64,000 nt of DNA from Streptomyces antibioticus (GCF_002019855.1 NZ_CM007717.1:7573750-7637749); one strand, 5' to 3'. Positions 42,172 to 51,397 are shown, counted from the first letter of the stretch. The notes: generated from the letters alone by a model not told the origin. Made by a program: numbers and translations.

Positions 42172-42927
42172 ATGAAGATCGCCGTCGTCACGGGCGCCAG
42201 CTCCGGCATCGGACAGGGCGCCGCGATCGAGATCGCCCGACGCGGAACGGGGGTCGTCCTGACCTACGGTTCCAACCGGGAAGGCGGGCTGGAGACGGTC
42301 GCCGCCATCGAGAAGGAGGGCGGCACGGCCGTCGCGCTGCCCCTCGACCTCGGCGACACGGCCGGCTTCGACGCCTTCCGCGACACGGTCGCCGACGTGC
42401 TGCGCACCACCTGGGGGCGCGACACGTTCGACCACCTGGTCAACAACGCCGGTTTCGTACGGACGTCGTCGATCGCCGACACCACGGAGGACACCTTCGA
42501 CGCGCTCATGCGCGTCCTGCTCAAGGGGCCGTACTTCCTCACCCAACGGCTCCTGCCCCTGATGGCGGACGGCGGCGCCATCGTCAACACGAGCAGCAAC
42601 TCGACGTCGGGCGGCCTGGAGCCCGGATACTCGGTCTACGCGTCGATGAAGGGCGGCCTGGACGTGCTGACCCGCTACATGGCCAAGGAGTTCAGCGCCC
42701 GCGGCATCCGTGTCAACTCGGTCTCCCCGGGCCCGACCCGCACCCGCCTCGCCGACGACGCCTTCACCCGCCACCCCGAGGTCGTCCCCCTCCTGGCCGC
42801 CCGCACCGCCCTCGCCCGCGTCGGCGAACCCGACGACATCGGTGCCCTGATCGCCACCCTGCTCTCCGACGACAGCCGTTGGGTGACGGCCCAGAACATC
42901 GAGGTATCGGGCGGCTACAACCTCTAG
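42172..42927 (+). CDS. Short-chain dehydrogenase/reductase (SDR)
   Basis: This 251-residue classical SDR is an NAD(P)(H)-dependent oxidoreductase. The cofactor motif is TGASSGIGQG (residues 8-17), LVNNAGF is the NNAG motif, and the catalytic residues are Ser in NTSSNSTSG and Tyr/Lys in YSVYASMKGG. RVNSVSPGPTRT and the C-terminal VTAQNIEVSGGYNL are typical. Start: ATG 42172 with AGGAGG six bases upstream, a strong site. It is divergent from the AraC regulator, which probably controls it. The substrate is unknown; family members reduce ketones, quinones or 3-oxoacyl groups. Confidence 0.92.
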   Translation: MKIAVVTGASSGIGQGAAIEIARRGTGVVLTYGSNREGGLETVAAIEKEGGTAVALPLDLGDTAGFDAFRDTVADVLRTTWGRDTFDHLVNNAGFVRTSSIADTTEDTFDALMRVLLKGPYFLTQRLLPLMADGGAIVNTSSNSTSGGLEPGYSVYASMKGGLDVLTRYMAKEFSARGIRVNSVSPGPTRTRLADDAFTRHPEVVPLLAARTALARVGEPDDIGALIATLLSDDSRWVTAQNIEVSGGYNL

Positions 42928-43105
42928 CCGGATCCCTCACCACCGACAGGCGGCGCTGCTCCTCCTGACCAGTGCGGGGACGTACATCGCTTCCGAAGCC
43001 GGCGGCTGGATTCGGTCGTTCCTTCTCTGATCGTGTGTCATGGGGCGTGCATGATCTCTACGGTGGTGCTTGGTGTGTGGATGGGCCACCGGGACGGGGG
43101 AGCGT

Positions 43106-45461
43106 GTGGAAGCCGAGATGATGGCGTTGGCCGTCATGTGTGTCAGCAGCCTCACTGGACTGGCTCTGCAGGACCTGTGGGGGTGGGGCAAGAAGCGGTT
43201 CGCCTCTCTGTTGGGGAGGGAGGGGGCCGCGGCGGAGGATGAGTTGGAGGGGCTGCGGCGGGAGTTGCTCGACGCGCGTCGCTCCGGGGACGAGGACGCG
43301 GAAGCCGGCGTCGAAGAGGAGTGGGTGCGGCGGTTCCAGGAGTTGCTGGAGCGGGATCCCGAGGCCGCCGCCCGGGTGCGTGCCGTCGTGGGGGAGGTCG
43401 TCGAGCGGAGCCCCGCACCGGTCGCCTTCGCCAACATCCTGCACTACGTCAACAATTCGGCCGTGCTTCAGGCGATGAACGACTACTGGGCCCGCTGCAC
43501 CGCCGAGCACAGCATGACCGCCATGTATCTGTCCGGCCTGCCGGGGGTGGGCAAGCGCACCACCGCGCGGCACTGGCTCCAGTCTCATCAGGGCGCTCTC
43601 CCAGGGGATGTCCTGCATGCCGACCTGGGGTCCGACGAGCGGGGGCGTCCGGCCGATCTCGCCGCGGTTCTGGAGCGCTGGTTGGATCAGTTGGGGGTGC
43701 CGAGGGAGGACCGTCCCGCCGATGTGGAGCACAAGGCGGGCGAGGTGCGGCGGCAACTGCGCCACCGGCCGATGGTCGTCCTGCTGGAGAACGTCACCAG
43801 GCTCGCGCAGGTTCGACCTCTGCTTCCCGACGCCCCAGAGCGTTCTGCTGATGACCGGGCAACAGGCGCCGGCCGCGCTGGAGTCGGTGCTGGACTTCGA
43901 ACTCGTCGTCGTGGAGCCGCTCAAGGACGAACACGCCCTCGAACTCCTCGTCAAGGTCAGCCGCAGTACCGAACATCCGGATCGACTCCGGCCTGTCGTA
44001 CAGCAGTTGGGTGGTCTGCCGCTCGCGGTGCGGCTTATCGCAGGGCAGTTGAAGTCGCCGGTGCCGGGGGTACTCGAGGACATCACCGTACTGCTCACGG
44101 ACCGACGTTCGCGGCAGGAGTTGCTGACCATGGACGACGCGCACGATCTGCCCAGCGCGCTCGACGCCACCTACGGCCGTCTCGCCGCCGAGGCCGCCCT
44201 GCTCTACCGGCGTCTCGGCATCCTGGCGCGGGTCGACTTCCAGATCGACACGGTGTTCACCCTCACGGAGGATCGGCAGCCCACGGCCATCAGGCGTGCC
44301 CTCCACGCGCTGATCTCGGCCCGGCTCGTCGAGCGGGAGGGTGCGGACACCTATCGTCTGCACCCGCTCGTCCACGACCACGCCGCGACCGTCGCGGAGA
44401 GGGACGAGGGCGGCGCGGAGCGCGCGGTCGTACGCGAGCGGATCGTCCGGTACTACCTCCGTACGGCCGAGTCCGGTGAGGCCGCGTTGTCCTCGCGGTG
44501 GCGGCACGACCCGATGGGCGTCTACGCGTCTGCCGTGCGACCGGCGGGTGGCAGTACGGACACGGAGCGCGAACTTGCCCGTCGGCGCGCGGGGTTGCTC
44601 GCCGCCGTGCATCTCGCCCAGGACAGCGGGCTGCACGTCGAGGCGTGGCGGTTGTGTCAGGGGCTGTGGACGTTCTATCTGCGGACGGCGAGCCATGCGG
44701 AGTGGATCGAGTCGCACCGGGTCGGACTCGCCGGTGCGCAGGCGTGCGGTGACCGGCTGGCGACGGCCCGGATGCACTATCAGCTCGGCTTCGCGTACCT
44801 GGACCGGTGGAGCGTCGAGGAGGACGATCCGCGCCGGGCGCGCGAGCAGTTCGACGCGGCGCTCGGTCTCGTACGGTCCGGAACTCCCGGCCGGAGTGAA
44901 GGGGAGCGGCGTACGGAGTCGAGCGTGCTGGAGGGGCTGGGGCTTCTCGAGCAGAAGCTCAGGCGCCCGCGGTACGCGCTCGACCGCTTCCAGCAGGCGG
45001 AGGCGGCGCTCGACGGTGTCATCCATCCTCGCGGCCTCGCCCTTCTCGCCTATCACCGGGCTCCCGCCTATTCGGCCCTGGGGCACCACGACGATGCCGA
45101 ACGCACCCTGCGGGAGGCGCGGGAGGGCTTCGCCGCTCTGGGGCAGGGCAAGGACATCGCCCTCAACATCGGCAAGTCCTGGATGAGGTACGCGCAGGAC
45201 CGGGTCGCGTGTGAGCAACCCGGGGAGGCCGTCCTCGCCTTGGAGTCGGCGATCTCCGAACTGGCCGAGGCCGACGCGGCGTACGTGCTCGCGACGGCGC
45301 ACTTGTCGAGGGGTGACGTCTTCCGGAGTCTCGGGGACAACGGGCGCGCCGTGGCCGACTGGGAGCGGGCGCGGGCGCTGTTCACCGACGTGCGCAGCGG
45401 TCGTGCGGAGGAGGCGCGGGCGCGGCTGGCCGCGTCAGATGAGGGGGGAGACCTCCAGTAG
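43106..45461 (+). pseudogene. NB-ARC/STAND NTPase with TPR repeats, interrupted by a frameshift
   Basis: Two overlapping frames together encode one protein of about 785 residues. The first (from GTG 43106) gives an N-terminal helix, a charged linker, Walker A LSGLPGVGKRTTA and Walker B MVVLLENV. The second gives QSVLLMTGQQAPAALESVLD, PLKDEHALELL, GGLPLAVRLIAG (GLPLA motif), a winged-helix-like ARLVEREGADTYRLHPLV and C-terminal TPR helices. The switch maps to the CCCC run at 43833-43836, where one extra C (or two missing bases) breaks the frame. Frame one runs on as junk to 44479. It may be an inactivated gene or a sequence error. STAND proteins of this type are regulators or defence sensors. 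Its end overlaps the convergent gene by 27 bp. Confidence 0.78.
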
Positions 45462-47319
45462 GGCCGGCGGTAGGTGGTCGCCCGCGCGGACCGTCATGCG
45501 GAGTCGGGTTCGCGCGGGGGAGGTCTCGAGCCATGCGTGGACGGCCGAGGCCGCCGTGCCGAACGACACCCAGGCCGGGGGATCGACCCACCGGGCCTGG
45601 AGCCGGGTGTCGTCGGGGAGCAGTGCCGTGCAGCCGTGGTCCGCCTCTTCCACCGCGAGCAGTGAGCATCCGGGGAATCGGGGTGTGAAGGCGGACCACT
45701 TCACCGTCTCGGCGTGGGGGTGTCGCTCGCGGGGCAGCAGGAGTACGTCGGCTGATCTCGGCCAGCGGGGGTCCGGGTCGTCCGGGTCCGCGGTCAGGTG
45801 GGCACCGGCGAGGTGAGGGCCTTCCGTGCGCTGGAGAGCACCGGGGAAGCGGCACAGGGAGATGGACGGTGCCGTGCCGGTGTCGGTGGTCGTCGCCGTG
45901 GTGAGCATGGCCGGCAGGTGCGGCAGGCGGGCGTTGCGCGCGGACGACGGCGAGGGCAGGGGGATCGGTCGGGTCGCGGCCGGGTGGGACGGTTCCGGCA
46001 GGTTCAGCCAGGCGTAGAGGAGGCGGCGGATCAGGGCGGCCGATCTGCCGGGCTCCGATGTGACGCTCCGTCTGAGGGCGTGCAGTTCCGGGGCGTCCTG
46101 CTGGGTGTCGGCGGCTCGTGCGAGCTGGGTGGGGAGGGGGCGGGTGTGGGTGAGGCGGGGGAGGAGTTCTCCCAGGCGGTGCATGGGGGAATCGGGGGCG
46201 ACCACGGAATCGCGGAATGAGCCGAGAAGGGTCGGGATTTTGAGGGCTACTCCGTAAATCGTCAGTGATCCGTGGTCGCCGATCAGGAAATCTGCCGCGC
46301 ACAGGGACGCTTTCCAGAATTCTGTTTCCGGGGGCGGGAGGATGAGGCCCGCCTCGGTGAGTGGGGCGAGCCAGGTGTGTATTTGCCAGGCTCCGTGTCC
46401 GTACCAGGCATTGGGGTGTATGGCCGCCATCACGCGGAATTCGTCGGCGGGTAGTTCGGCGAGGGTTCTTCGCAGGACATCGGTCTGCGGGGAACCCATG
46501 ACGGAGTCGCGGCCCCAGGTCGAGGAGACGACGACCAGACGCTGACCCGGCAGCAGGCCGAGCGCCCGCCGGAAGGTCTCGCGGAAGGCGGTGCCCGCGT
46601 GGAGTTGGTCGAGACAGGGGTCGCCGGCGACGTGGGCGATGGGCAGGGCCGCCGGGCAACCCTCGGCCAGGCGGGCGAGTTGCTCGGAGTGGGACAGCAC
46701 GATGGCCGAGGGAATCAACCGCCCCTCATGCATCAACCACTCATCGGTCAGCCCAAAAGCTCCCGGCTCCCGGCTCCCGGCTCCCGGCTCCCGGCTCCCG
46801 GCTCCCGGCTCCCGGCTCCCGGCTCCCGGCTCCCGGCTCCCGGCTCCCGGCTCCCGGCTCCCGGCTCCCGGCTCCCGGCTCCCGGCTCCCGGCTCCCGGC
46901 TCCCGGCTCCCGGCTCCCGGCTCCCGGCTCCCGGCTCCCGGCTCCCGGCTCAATTGTTTATTATACCCGGCGCCATGAGGGGTGAATATAAGCGGAAACG
47001 GTATCTTGTGCAGATCTCCGCCCCGACTCGTGGAAATCGCGATATCGAAGGGATGGGAGACAGCCTGATCCCACGGGAGGGCAATCGCCCCGCGTGACGA
47101 GAGGAATTCCCTCGTCCCCTCATCGAGTGCCGAGGACTCCGTACAGGAGAAGAAGACCTGCACGCGTTCATCGCCCTCGAAAACCGACAGCACATCCAGC
47201 AACCGCGTGGCGGAGGCGATGTTGTGTACGACGCCCAGGACGCTGCGTTCGGCGAGTACCGTGCTCCAACGTCGGCCGTCGTCCCGCAGGGGTGCGGGCA
47301 GTCGTCCCCCCTCGCCCAC
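45435..47319 (-). pseudogene. CDP-glycerol glycerophosphotransferase-like gene, currently out of frame (phase OFF)
   Basis: One gene is split by the 7-bp tandem repeat at 46759-46951. The 5' part (GTG 47319, GAGG seven bases upstream) encodes VLGVVHNIASATRLLDVLSV, IAISTSRGGDLHKIPFPLIF and TPHGAGYNKQL, then nine SREPGAG heptads, and stops at 46741 after SFWADR (192 residues). The 3' part continues in another frame: FGLTDEWLMHEGRLIPSAIV, VAGDPCLDQLHAG, RLVVVSSTWG and FLIGDHGSLTIYGVAL. These are features of the glycerophosphotransferase/glycosyltransferase (teichoic-acid-like) family. With one repeat fewer the two parts would form one protein of about 625 residues. Rare A/T-ending codons (for example TAT AAT AAA CAA near the repeat) differ from neighbours and suggest transfer. 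Confidence 0.8.
46759..46951. repeat. Heptanucleotide tandem repeat (GCTCCCG)27.6
   Basis: Twenty-seven perfect copies of GCTCCCG (46759-46947) plus GCTC. On the - strand, which is the coding strand, each unit is CGGGAGC, so every 7 bases there is a GGG tract with 4-base spacing, suited to G-quadruplex formation. The unit is not a multiple of three, so every copy change shifts the downstream frame. Confidence 0.95.
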
Positions 47320-47419
47320 GCGCGCACCTCACATGATCGTCCGGAACCGTCCGGCTACACGATAGTCATGCGCGGGTCATGCGCCGTTGGCCGGTCGCCG
47401 GGTCAGGTAGAAACGCGGC

Positions 47420-47890
47420 ATGGACACCGCCGTACTCGAACAGTTGCTGGACGAGGCCCTCGATCATGCCGTCGTGCACCACGGATACACCGACTACATG
47501 CGCGACTACGAGGTCGTCGTCTACGCGACGGCTGATCCCCGTACCGGAGTTGCGCCCGCCTACCTGCGGTATCTCTTCCGGTACTGCGTCGAGGCCCGGT
47601 GTGAGACGTCGGTGCCGCCGGACATCTGGCGGGTTTCCTTGGACGACCGGCTCATCGAGCAGGAGACCGCCGCCGACCTCGCCGACCTCGACGGATATGT
47701 GTGGGGTGTGAAGTGGCATTGTCTGTATCCAGGAGCCACCGTACTGCCGGCGTCCGAGGCGGGGCGTCGGTGGTCGGAAGCGCTCGGGATCGACTTTCAC
47801 GAGGTGCGCATGGAGACCAACGCGCACACCCTGACCCTGGTGTTCTCCGACCTTCAGGTGAGCGAACTCCCTACCCACCCTGCCCGTTGA
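47420..47890 (+). CDS. YxiG-like domain protein
   Basis: This 156-residue soluble protein has the Streptomyces YxiG-like pattern: HHGYTDYMRDYEVVVYATAD, RTGVAPAYLRYLFRYCVEA, YVWGVKWHCLYPG and a C-terminal SEALGIDFHEVRMETNAHTL. No catalytic motif or signal peptide is seen. B. subtilis YxiG is encoded near contact-dependent toxin genes, and immunity roles have been suggested for such proteins, but there is no toxin gene here. The ATG at 47420 lacks a strong ribosome binding site; TAGAAA 10 nt upstream may be a -10, giving a near-leaderless mRNA. It is divergent from the phase-variable gene (100 nt) and overlaps the convergent hydrolase by 20 bp. Confidence 0.75.
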   Translation: MDTAVLEQLLDEALDHAVVHHGYTDYMRDYEVVVYATADPRTGVAPAYLRYLFRYCVEARCETSVPPDIWRVSLDDRLIEQETAADLADLDGYVWGVKWHCLYPGATVLPASEAGRRWSEALGIDFHEVRMETNAHTLTLVFSDLQVSELPTHPAR

Positions 47891-48716
47891 GGTGTTCCAG
47901 GAGCAGGTCGTTCAGGGTGTCCGGGGCCTCCTCGGGGATCCAGTGGGTCGTGTCCGGGAGGGTTTCGAAGTGGTACGGGGCGGTGACCCAGCGGCCCGTC
48001 TCCTGGGCCGCCGTCGGGCCGAAGGCCGTGTCCTGGGTGCTCCAGACGTACAGCGTGGGTACGTCGATGGTGCCGATCGGGTGGGACGGGCGGCCGGCGC
48101 GGTACCAGTTCAGCGCCGCCGTGAGGGCGCCGGGGCGGGAGAGGTGGCGGACGTACGCGTCCTCGGCGGCCCGCGGGACCTTGTTCGCGTAGAGGGTGCG
48201 CAGGAGGCGGGCGTCGTCGGCTAGCAGGCGGTCCTCCGTCGCGGGCGTCTCGCGCCAGTCCCGCATGTAGCGCGACCGCGTGCGCTGGTCCTCGTCGATG
48301 CGCAGGGCGACGGCGAGGGCGCCGGGGTGCGGGGTCGAGACGACGGTCAGGGTGCGGACGCGGCCGGGGTGGGCGTCCGCCGTCCACCAGGCCACCGCCC
48401 CGCCCCAGTCGTGTCCGACCAGGTCGAAGGTCGGCCAGCCCAGCGCCTCCGTGATCGCGATGACGTCGTCGACCAAGGTGGTGATCGTGTAGTCCTCGGG
48501 GCGCGGCGGGCGGACCCCCGGGGAGTAGCCGCGCTGGTCCGGGGCCACCGCTCGGTAGCCCTGTGCGGCCAGGGCCGTGAGCTGTCGCTGCCAGACCAGG
48601 CTCGTCTGGGGGAAGCCGTGCAGCAGGAGTACCGGGCGGCCCTCGTGCGGACCCGCCGCGATGGCGTCGAAGACCCCCGCCGCGGTGGGGATGCTCAGTT
48701 CGGCTACGGCAACCAC
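47871..48716 (-). CDS. Alpha/beta hydrolase (epoxide hydrolase-like)
   Basis: This 281-residue alpha/beta hydrolase has the oxyanion motif LLLHGFPQTSLVW (His-Gly-Phe-Pro), the nucleophile Asp in LVGHDWGGAVAW (G-x-D-x-G, typical of epoxide hydrolases and dehalogenases), and the late catalytic His in LPDTTHWIPEEAP. A helical lid lies at about residues 140-210. It would open epoxides or hydrolyse related bonds. Start: GTG 48716 with AAGGAG six bases upstream; the longer open frame to 49199 is a shadow of the roadblock gene. A TetR-like operator is at 48731-48746, just before the gene. Its 3' end overlaps the YxiG-like gene by 20 bp. Confidence 0.9.
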   Translation of the reverse strand: MVAVAELSIPTAAGVFDAIAAGPHEGRPVLLLHGFPQTSLVWQRQLTALAAQGYRAVAPDQRGYSPGVRPPRPEDYTITTLVDDVIAITEALGWPTFDLVGHDWGGAVAWWTADAHPGRVRTLTVVSTPHPGALAVALRIDEDQRTRSRYMRDWRETPATEDRLLADDARLLRTLYANKVPRAAEDAYVRHLSRPGALTAALNWYRAGRPSHPIGTIDVPTLYVWSTQDTAFGPTAAQETGRWVTAPYHFETLPDTTHWIPEEAPDTLNDLLLEHLNGQGG

Positions 48717-48730
48717 GATCCGCTCCTTCG

Positions 48731-48746
48731 TACCTACTGGTCGGTA
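48731..48746. promoter_or_regulatory. TetR-type operator-like site upstream of the hydrolase
   Basis: TACCTACTGGTCGGTA is a near-palindrome (6 of 8 positions match between half-sites) close to the TACCGACCGGTCGGTA pattern of many TetR-family operators. TTGACA at 48771-48776 on the - strand is a good -35 upstream of it. No TetR gene is adjacent. Confidence 0.5.
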
Positions 48747-48951
48747 AGCGTTCAGGTCGTGGCGACGGATTGTCAAGGCGGCGGTCGACGCATGTTCCAG
48801 GTGAATGTGCCAAAACGCTCGCCGCGCCCCACCACATTCCGTAGTCTCGGTGTCACACGAACACCCCTCTCCCGTACCGCACTTGATCCGTCTCCGTCGC
48901 TCTCCGTCGCTCTCCACCGCTCGCTCGCCCGCGCGCCGAAAGGACACGGTC

Positions 48952-49452
48952 ATGGCCGTCGAGGCCGAGGTTCTGAAGGAACTGCGCCGACTGCGCGCGT
49001 GCATGCCCGAGGTGACGGGGGTCCTGGCGGCCAGTGCCGACGGGCTGGTCCTGGCGCGGGACATGCCGGACGTCGAGCCGGAGGGGCTGGCCGCGCTCAC
49101 CGCGGCGGCGCTCGGCATCGGGCAGCGGATGACCGACCTCGCCGGCGGCGGAGGATTCCGTGAGCTGCTGGTCCGCGGGGCCGGCGGGTACATCGCCACC
49201 TACGCGGCCGGGCCGACCGCCGTGCTGACGCTCGTCGCCGACGACCGGGTCAACGTCGGCCGGCTGCACCTGGAGGGGCGGCGCGGCGGCAGCCGGATCG
49301 CCGACCTCCTCACGGGCCGCTTTCCGGCCGACCGGCCCCTCCTCGCCGACCGGCCCGCACCCGCGCCCGCACCCGCCCCCGCGACCCCCCGTGGCCCGAT
49401 GCTCGGCGCCCTGCCGATCCGGATACCGCCCCAGTCCCGCCGCGAGTACTGA
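48952..49452 (+). CDS. Roadblock/LC7 domain protein
   Basis: This 166-residue protein has one roadblock/LC7 domain (residues 1-115): VLKELRRLRACMPEVTGVLA, ADGLVLARDM, GIGQRMTDLAGGGGFRELLV and a glycine-containing strand GGYIATYAAG. A disordered Pro/Ala/Arg tail follows, with PAPAPAPAPATPRG. Such domains bind small GTPases or histidine kinases. In Streptomyces they usually sit in conservons (cvnABCD), but here no histidine kinase, DUF742 or GTPase gene is adjacent, so this is an orphan. Start: ATG 48952 with GAAAGGA seven bases upstream. Confidence 0.88.
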   Translation: MAVEAEVLKELRRLRACMPEVTGVLAASADGLVLARDMPDVEPEGLAALTAAALGIGQRMTDLAGGGGFRELLVRGAGGYIATYAAGPTAVLTLVADDRVNVGRLHLEGRRGGSRIADLLTGRFPADRPLLADRPAPAPAPAPATPRGPMLGALPIRIPPQSRREY

Positions 49453-49484
49453 CCCGAGACGTCAAGACCGTCGGCCCTCCGCAG

Positions 49485-50081
49485 TCACCCCCCGGCGCCC
49501 CCGGACGCCGTACGCCCCCCACGCCGTCTGGCCGTTCCGTGCCGTCGGCCGCCGCGTCGCTCCGGGACGGGGACCTGGCCCATACCGCCCGGCGGCGCGC
49601 TGAATCCGCCCGGCACGCGACGCGGCCCGCCACTCTCGGAGGCGGTGGCCAGCGGCTCGTACGGCTCCCGCGGCGCCGCCGGTGGCGGTACCGCGCGGCT
49701 CATCACGCGCGCGTGCGGCATCAGCGGGGCGCACGCCGAGCAGACCTCGGTGAGCGTCCACACCTGGCCCACCGCCGGATCGTGCCGCAGGACGAGGACC
49801 ACGCCGCCCGCGCAGTTGACCCGGGTGCCGTCGTGCAGCGCGCACTGCTGGCGGCGGCACCAGCACGCCGCGTCATGGTGCACCGCGGCCGCTCGGGCGT
49901 GCGCGGCGACATGGGCCTCGGCGAAACGGCGCAGCGCCGCGAGGTCCCGGGAGCGCGGCGGCATCGCGCACGTCGACGAACAGGTGACCGACGCCGTACG
50001 GTCCCGGTGCCCGACGACACGGATCGTCCAGCAACGGCCGGGGCGACGGGCTGAAGGGGCGTCAGGGTACGTAAGAGCCAA
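49485..50081 (-). CDS. Cys-rich hypothetical protein
   Basis: This 198-residue protein has no family I can name. The N-terminal 120 residues look conserved and contain eight or so Cys in paired patterns (CSSTC, CWCRRQQC, CSAC), suggestive of a metal site. EVCSACAPLMPHARVM and LAALRRFAEAHVAAHARAAA are also present. The last 80 residues are a low-complexity Gly/Arg/Pro tail (GGRRHGTARRRGGRTASGG) that may not be structured. The start is TTG 50081 with AAGGA eight bases upstream; no better ATG or GTG is in frame. It converges on the roadblock gene, 32 nt away. Confidence 0.65.
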   Translation of the reverse strand: MALTYPDAPSARRPGRCWTIRVVGHRDRTASVTCSSTCAMPPRSRDLAALRRFAEAHVAAHARAAAVHHDAACWCRRQQCALHDGTRVNCAGGVVLVLRHDPAVGQVWTLTEVCSACAPLMPHARVMSRAVPPPAAPREPYEPLATASESGGPRRVPGGFSAPPGGMGQVPVPERRGGRRHGTARRRGGRTASGGAGG

Positions 50082-50276
50082 AGCACATGTCCTTCGTGGG
50101 GGGAGGGCGACGAGTCCGGGAACGGTTCCGGCTCGGCCCGCCGGAAGTGACCTCGTTCACAGCATGCCCGTGGCCGGGCCCCGCCATGCCCACGGCCCGG
50201 CGGACCCTGCGTGCTGTGCCCCTCCTGGCGGACACCCGGCGTCCGGGCCGTGTTCACCCTGCCGCCGCGGTCGCCG

Positions 50277-51242
50277 TCAGTGCGGGTAGGCGCGCGGCTG
50301 CCGCAGCACGGGCAGGCCGTCGCGGAAGTCCTCGATGCGGGAGCTGATCTGCCGCATCAGGACGGTGTCCTCCAGGCGGTCCAGGTACAGGTTGCGGCGG
50401 GCCAGCGCGGGCGCGTCGGCGCAGAAGTACACGCTCATCAGCGGGTTGACGAACAGCTCGCTGTCCCTGGTCCGTTCGGTGAACCGTACGTCCCCGAACT
50501 CCCCGCGTACGGCGGCGGCGACGGAGCCGTTGACGATGCTCGGCCGGCCCGGCGTGGACGCCTGGGCATGGGCCACCGCGTCGAGGTACAGGGCGCCCTC
50601 CCGGCTGTCGCGCGGCAGCGAGAACGCGCCCAGGTAGCCGCCCTCCCGGTCCAGCGCGGCCAGGTTCTCCAGGACCAGCGCGTGGTTGACGCCGTGGTGG
50701 GCGTCCACACCGAAGCCGAGACACGCCACCAGCCGGTGCGGGACCTCGTCCAGGCCGTACACGGCGGCCAGGCTGGCCATGTCCTCCTCGGGCGTGCCGA
50801 GGCCGTGTTCGTCGCCGCGCATCAGGATGTCCGTGCCGCCGTCCACCAGGACGATCGCGTCGACCCCGCCCAGGTGGTCGAGGAGCGCGCGGTAGGCGTC
50901 GCGCAGCGGCTTCACACCGGTGCGCGGGAAGGCGTACACCGTGGCGGGCAGACCGTGCCCGTCGAGCCAGGTGGCCAGGGTGTGTTCGGGGAAGTAGTCG
51001 CCGCGGGCCGGGGTGCCGGGGCGGACGGCCGCGACGTCGGGAGCCGGCCAGACCTCGGCGGGCAGCCCGTACAGGTCGGCGAAGGAGAGGTTGGCGAGGT
51101 GGACGTCCTTGCCCGCCGCCCGCAGCGCGAGGGCCAGCGGCAGGCCCGCGTACACGTCGAAGCCGCCGCCCGCACCGGCGACGAGCACCCGGCGCGCGTC
51201 GCGCAGCCGGGTGAACAGGGGAGGCTCGTGGAGGGTGAACAC
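50277..51242 (-). CDS. DUF1152 domain protein
   Basis: This 321-residue cytosolic protein matches DUF1152: the N-terminal VLVAGAGGGFDVYAGLPLAL resembles a nucleotide-binding glycine loop. VDAIVLVDGGTDILMRGDE, LGTPEEDMASLAAVYGL and LVACLGFGVDAHHGVNHALV are the conserved core. Its biochemical role is not established. The start is GTG 51242 with an in-frame conserved beginning (FTLHEPPLF), and there is no overlapping gene upstream. It stands alone on the - strand between the Cys-rich protein and fprA. Confidence 0.88.
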   Translation of the reverse strand: MFTLHEPPLFTRLRDARRVLVAGAGGGFDVYAGLPLALALRAAGKDVHLANLSFADLYGLPAEVWPAPDVAAVRPGTPARGDYFPEHTLATWLDGHGLPATVYAFPRTGVKPLRDAYRALLDHLGGVDAIVLVDGGTDILMRGDEHGLGTPEEDMASLAAVYGLDEVPHRLVACLGFGVDAHHGVNHALVLENLAALDREGGYLGAFSLPRDSREGALYLDAVAHAQASTPGRPSIVNGSVAAAVRGEFGDVRFTERTRDSELFVNPLMSVYFCADAPALARRNLYLDRLEDTVLMRQISSRIEDFRDGLPVLRQPRAYPH

Positions 51243-51397
51243 TCCGGGACGCTAACAGTCGATCACTGTCCTGAGCAGCGGATCAGCCGCAACTCTCGTA
51301 CGCCGCAAGCGAATTGGGCCCCGCCCCAGCACGCGGGGGCGGGCGCCCGAAGACACCCGCCCCCACCTGTCACTCGCCCGAGAGCATCCCGAAGCGC

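Noticed and set aside
43833..43836. Programmed ribosomal frameshift in the NB-ARC/TPR gene
   Set aside because: CCCC followed by AGAG is not a known slippery site and no clear stimulatory structure was seen. Mutation or a sequence error is simpler, though not excluded.
46759..46951. CRISPR array or origin iterons
   Set aside because: The repeat is perfect, head-to-tail and without spacers, AT-rich DNA-unwinding context or DnaA boxes. It lies inside a split coding sequence.
46591..47097. Plus-strand open frames through the 7-bp repeat (APGSRLP-type repeats)
   Set aside because: They exist only because the repeat has no stops in any frame. They have no ribosome binding site, and the flanking sequence is coherent only on the minus strand.
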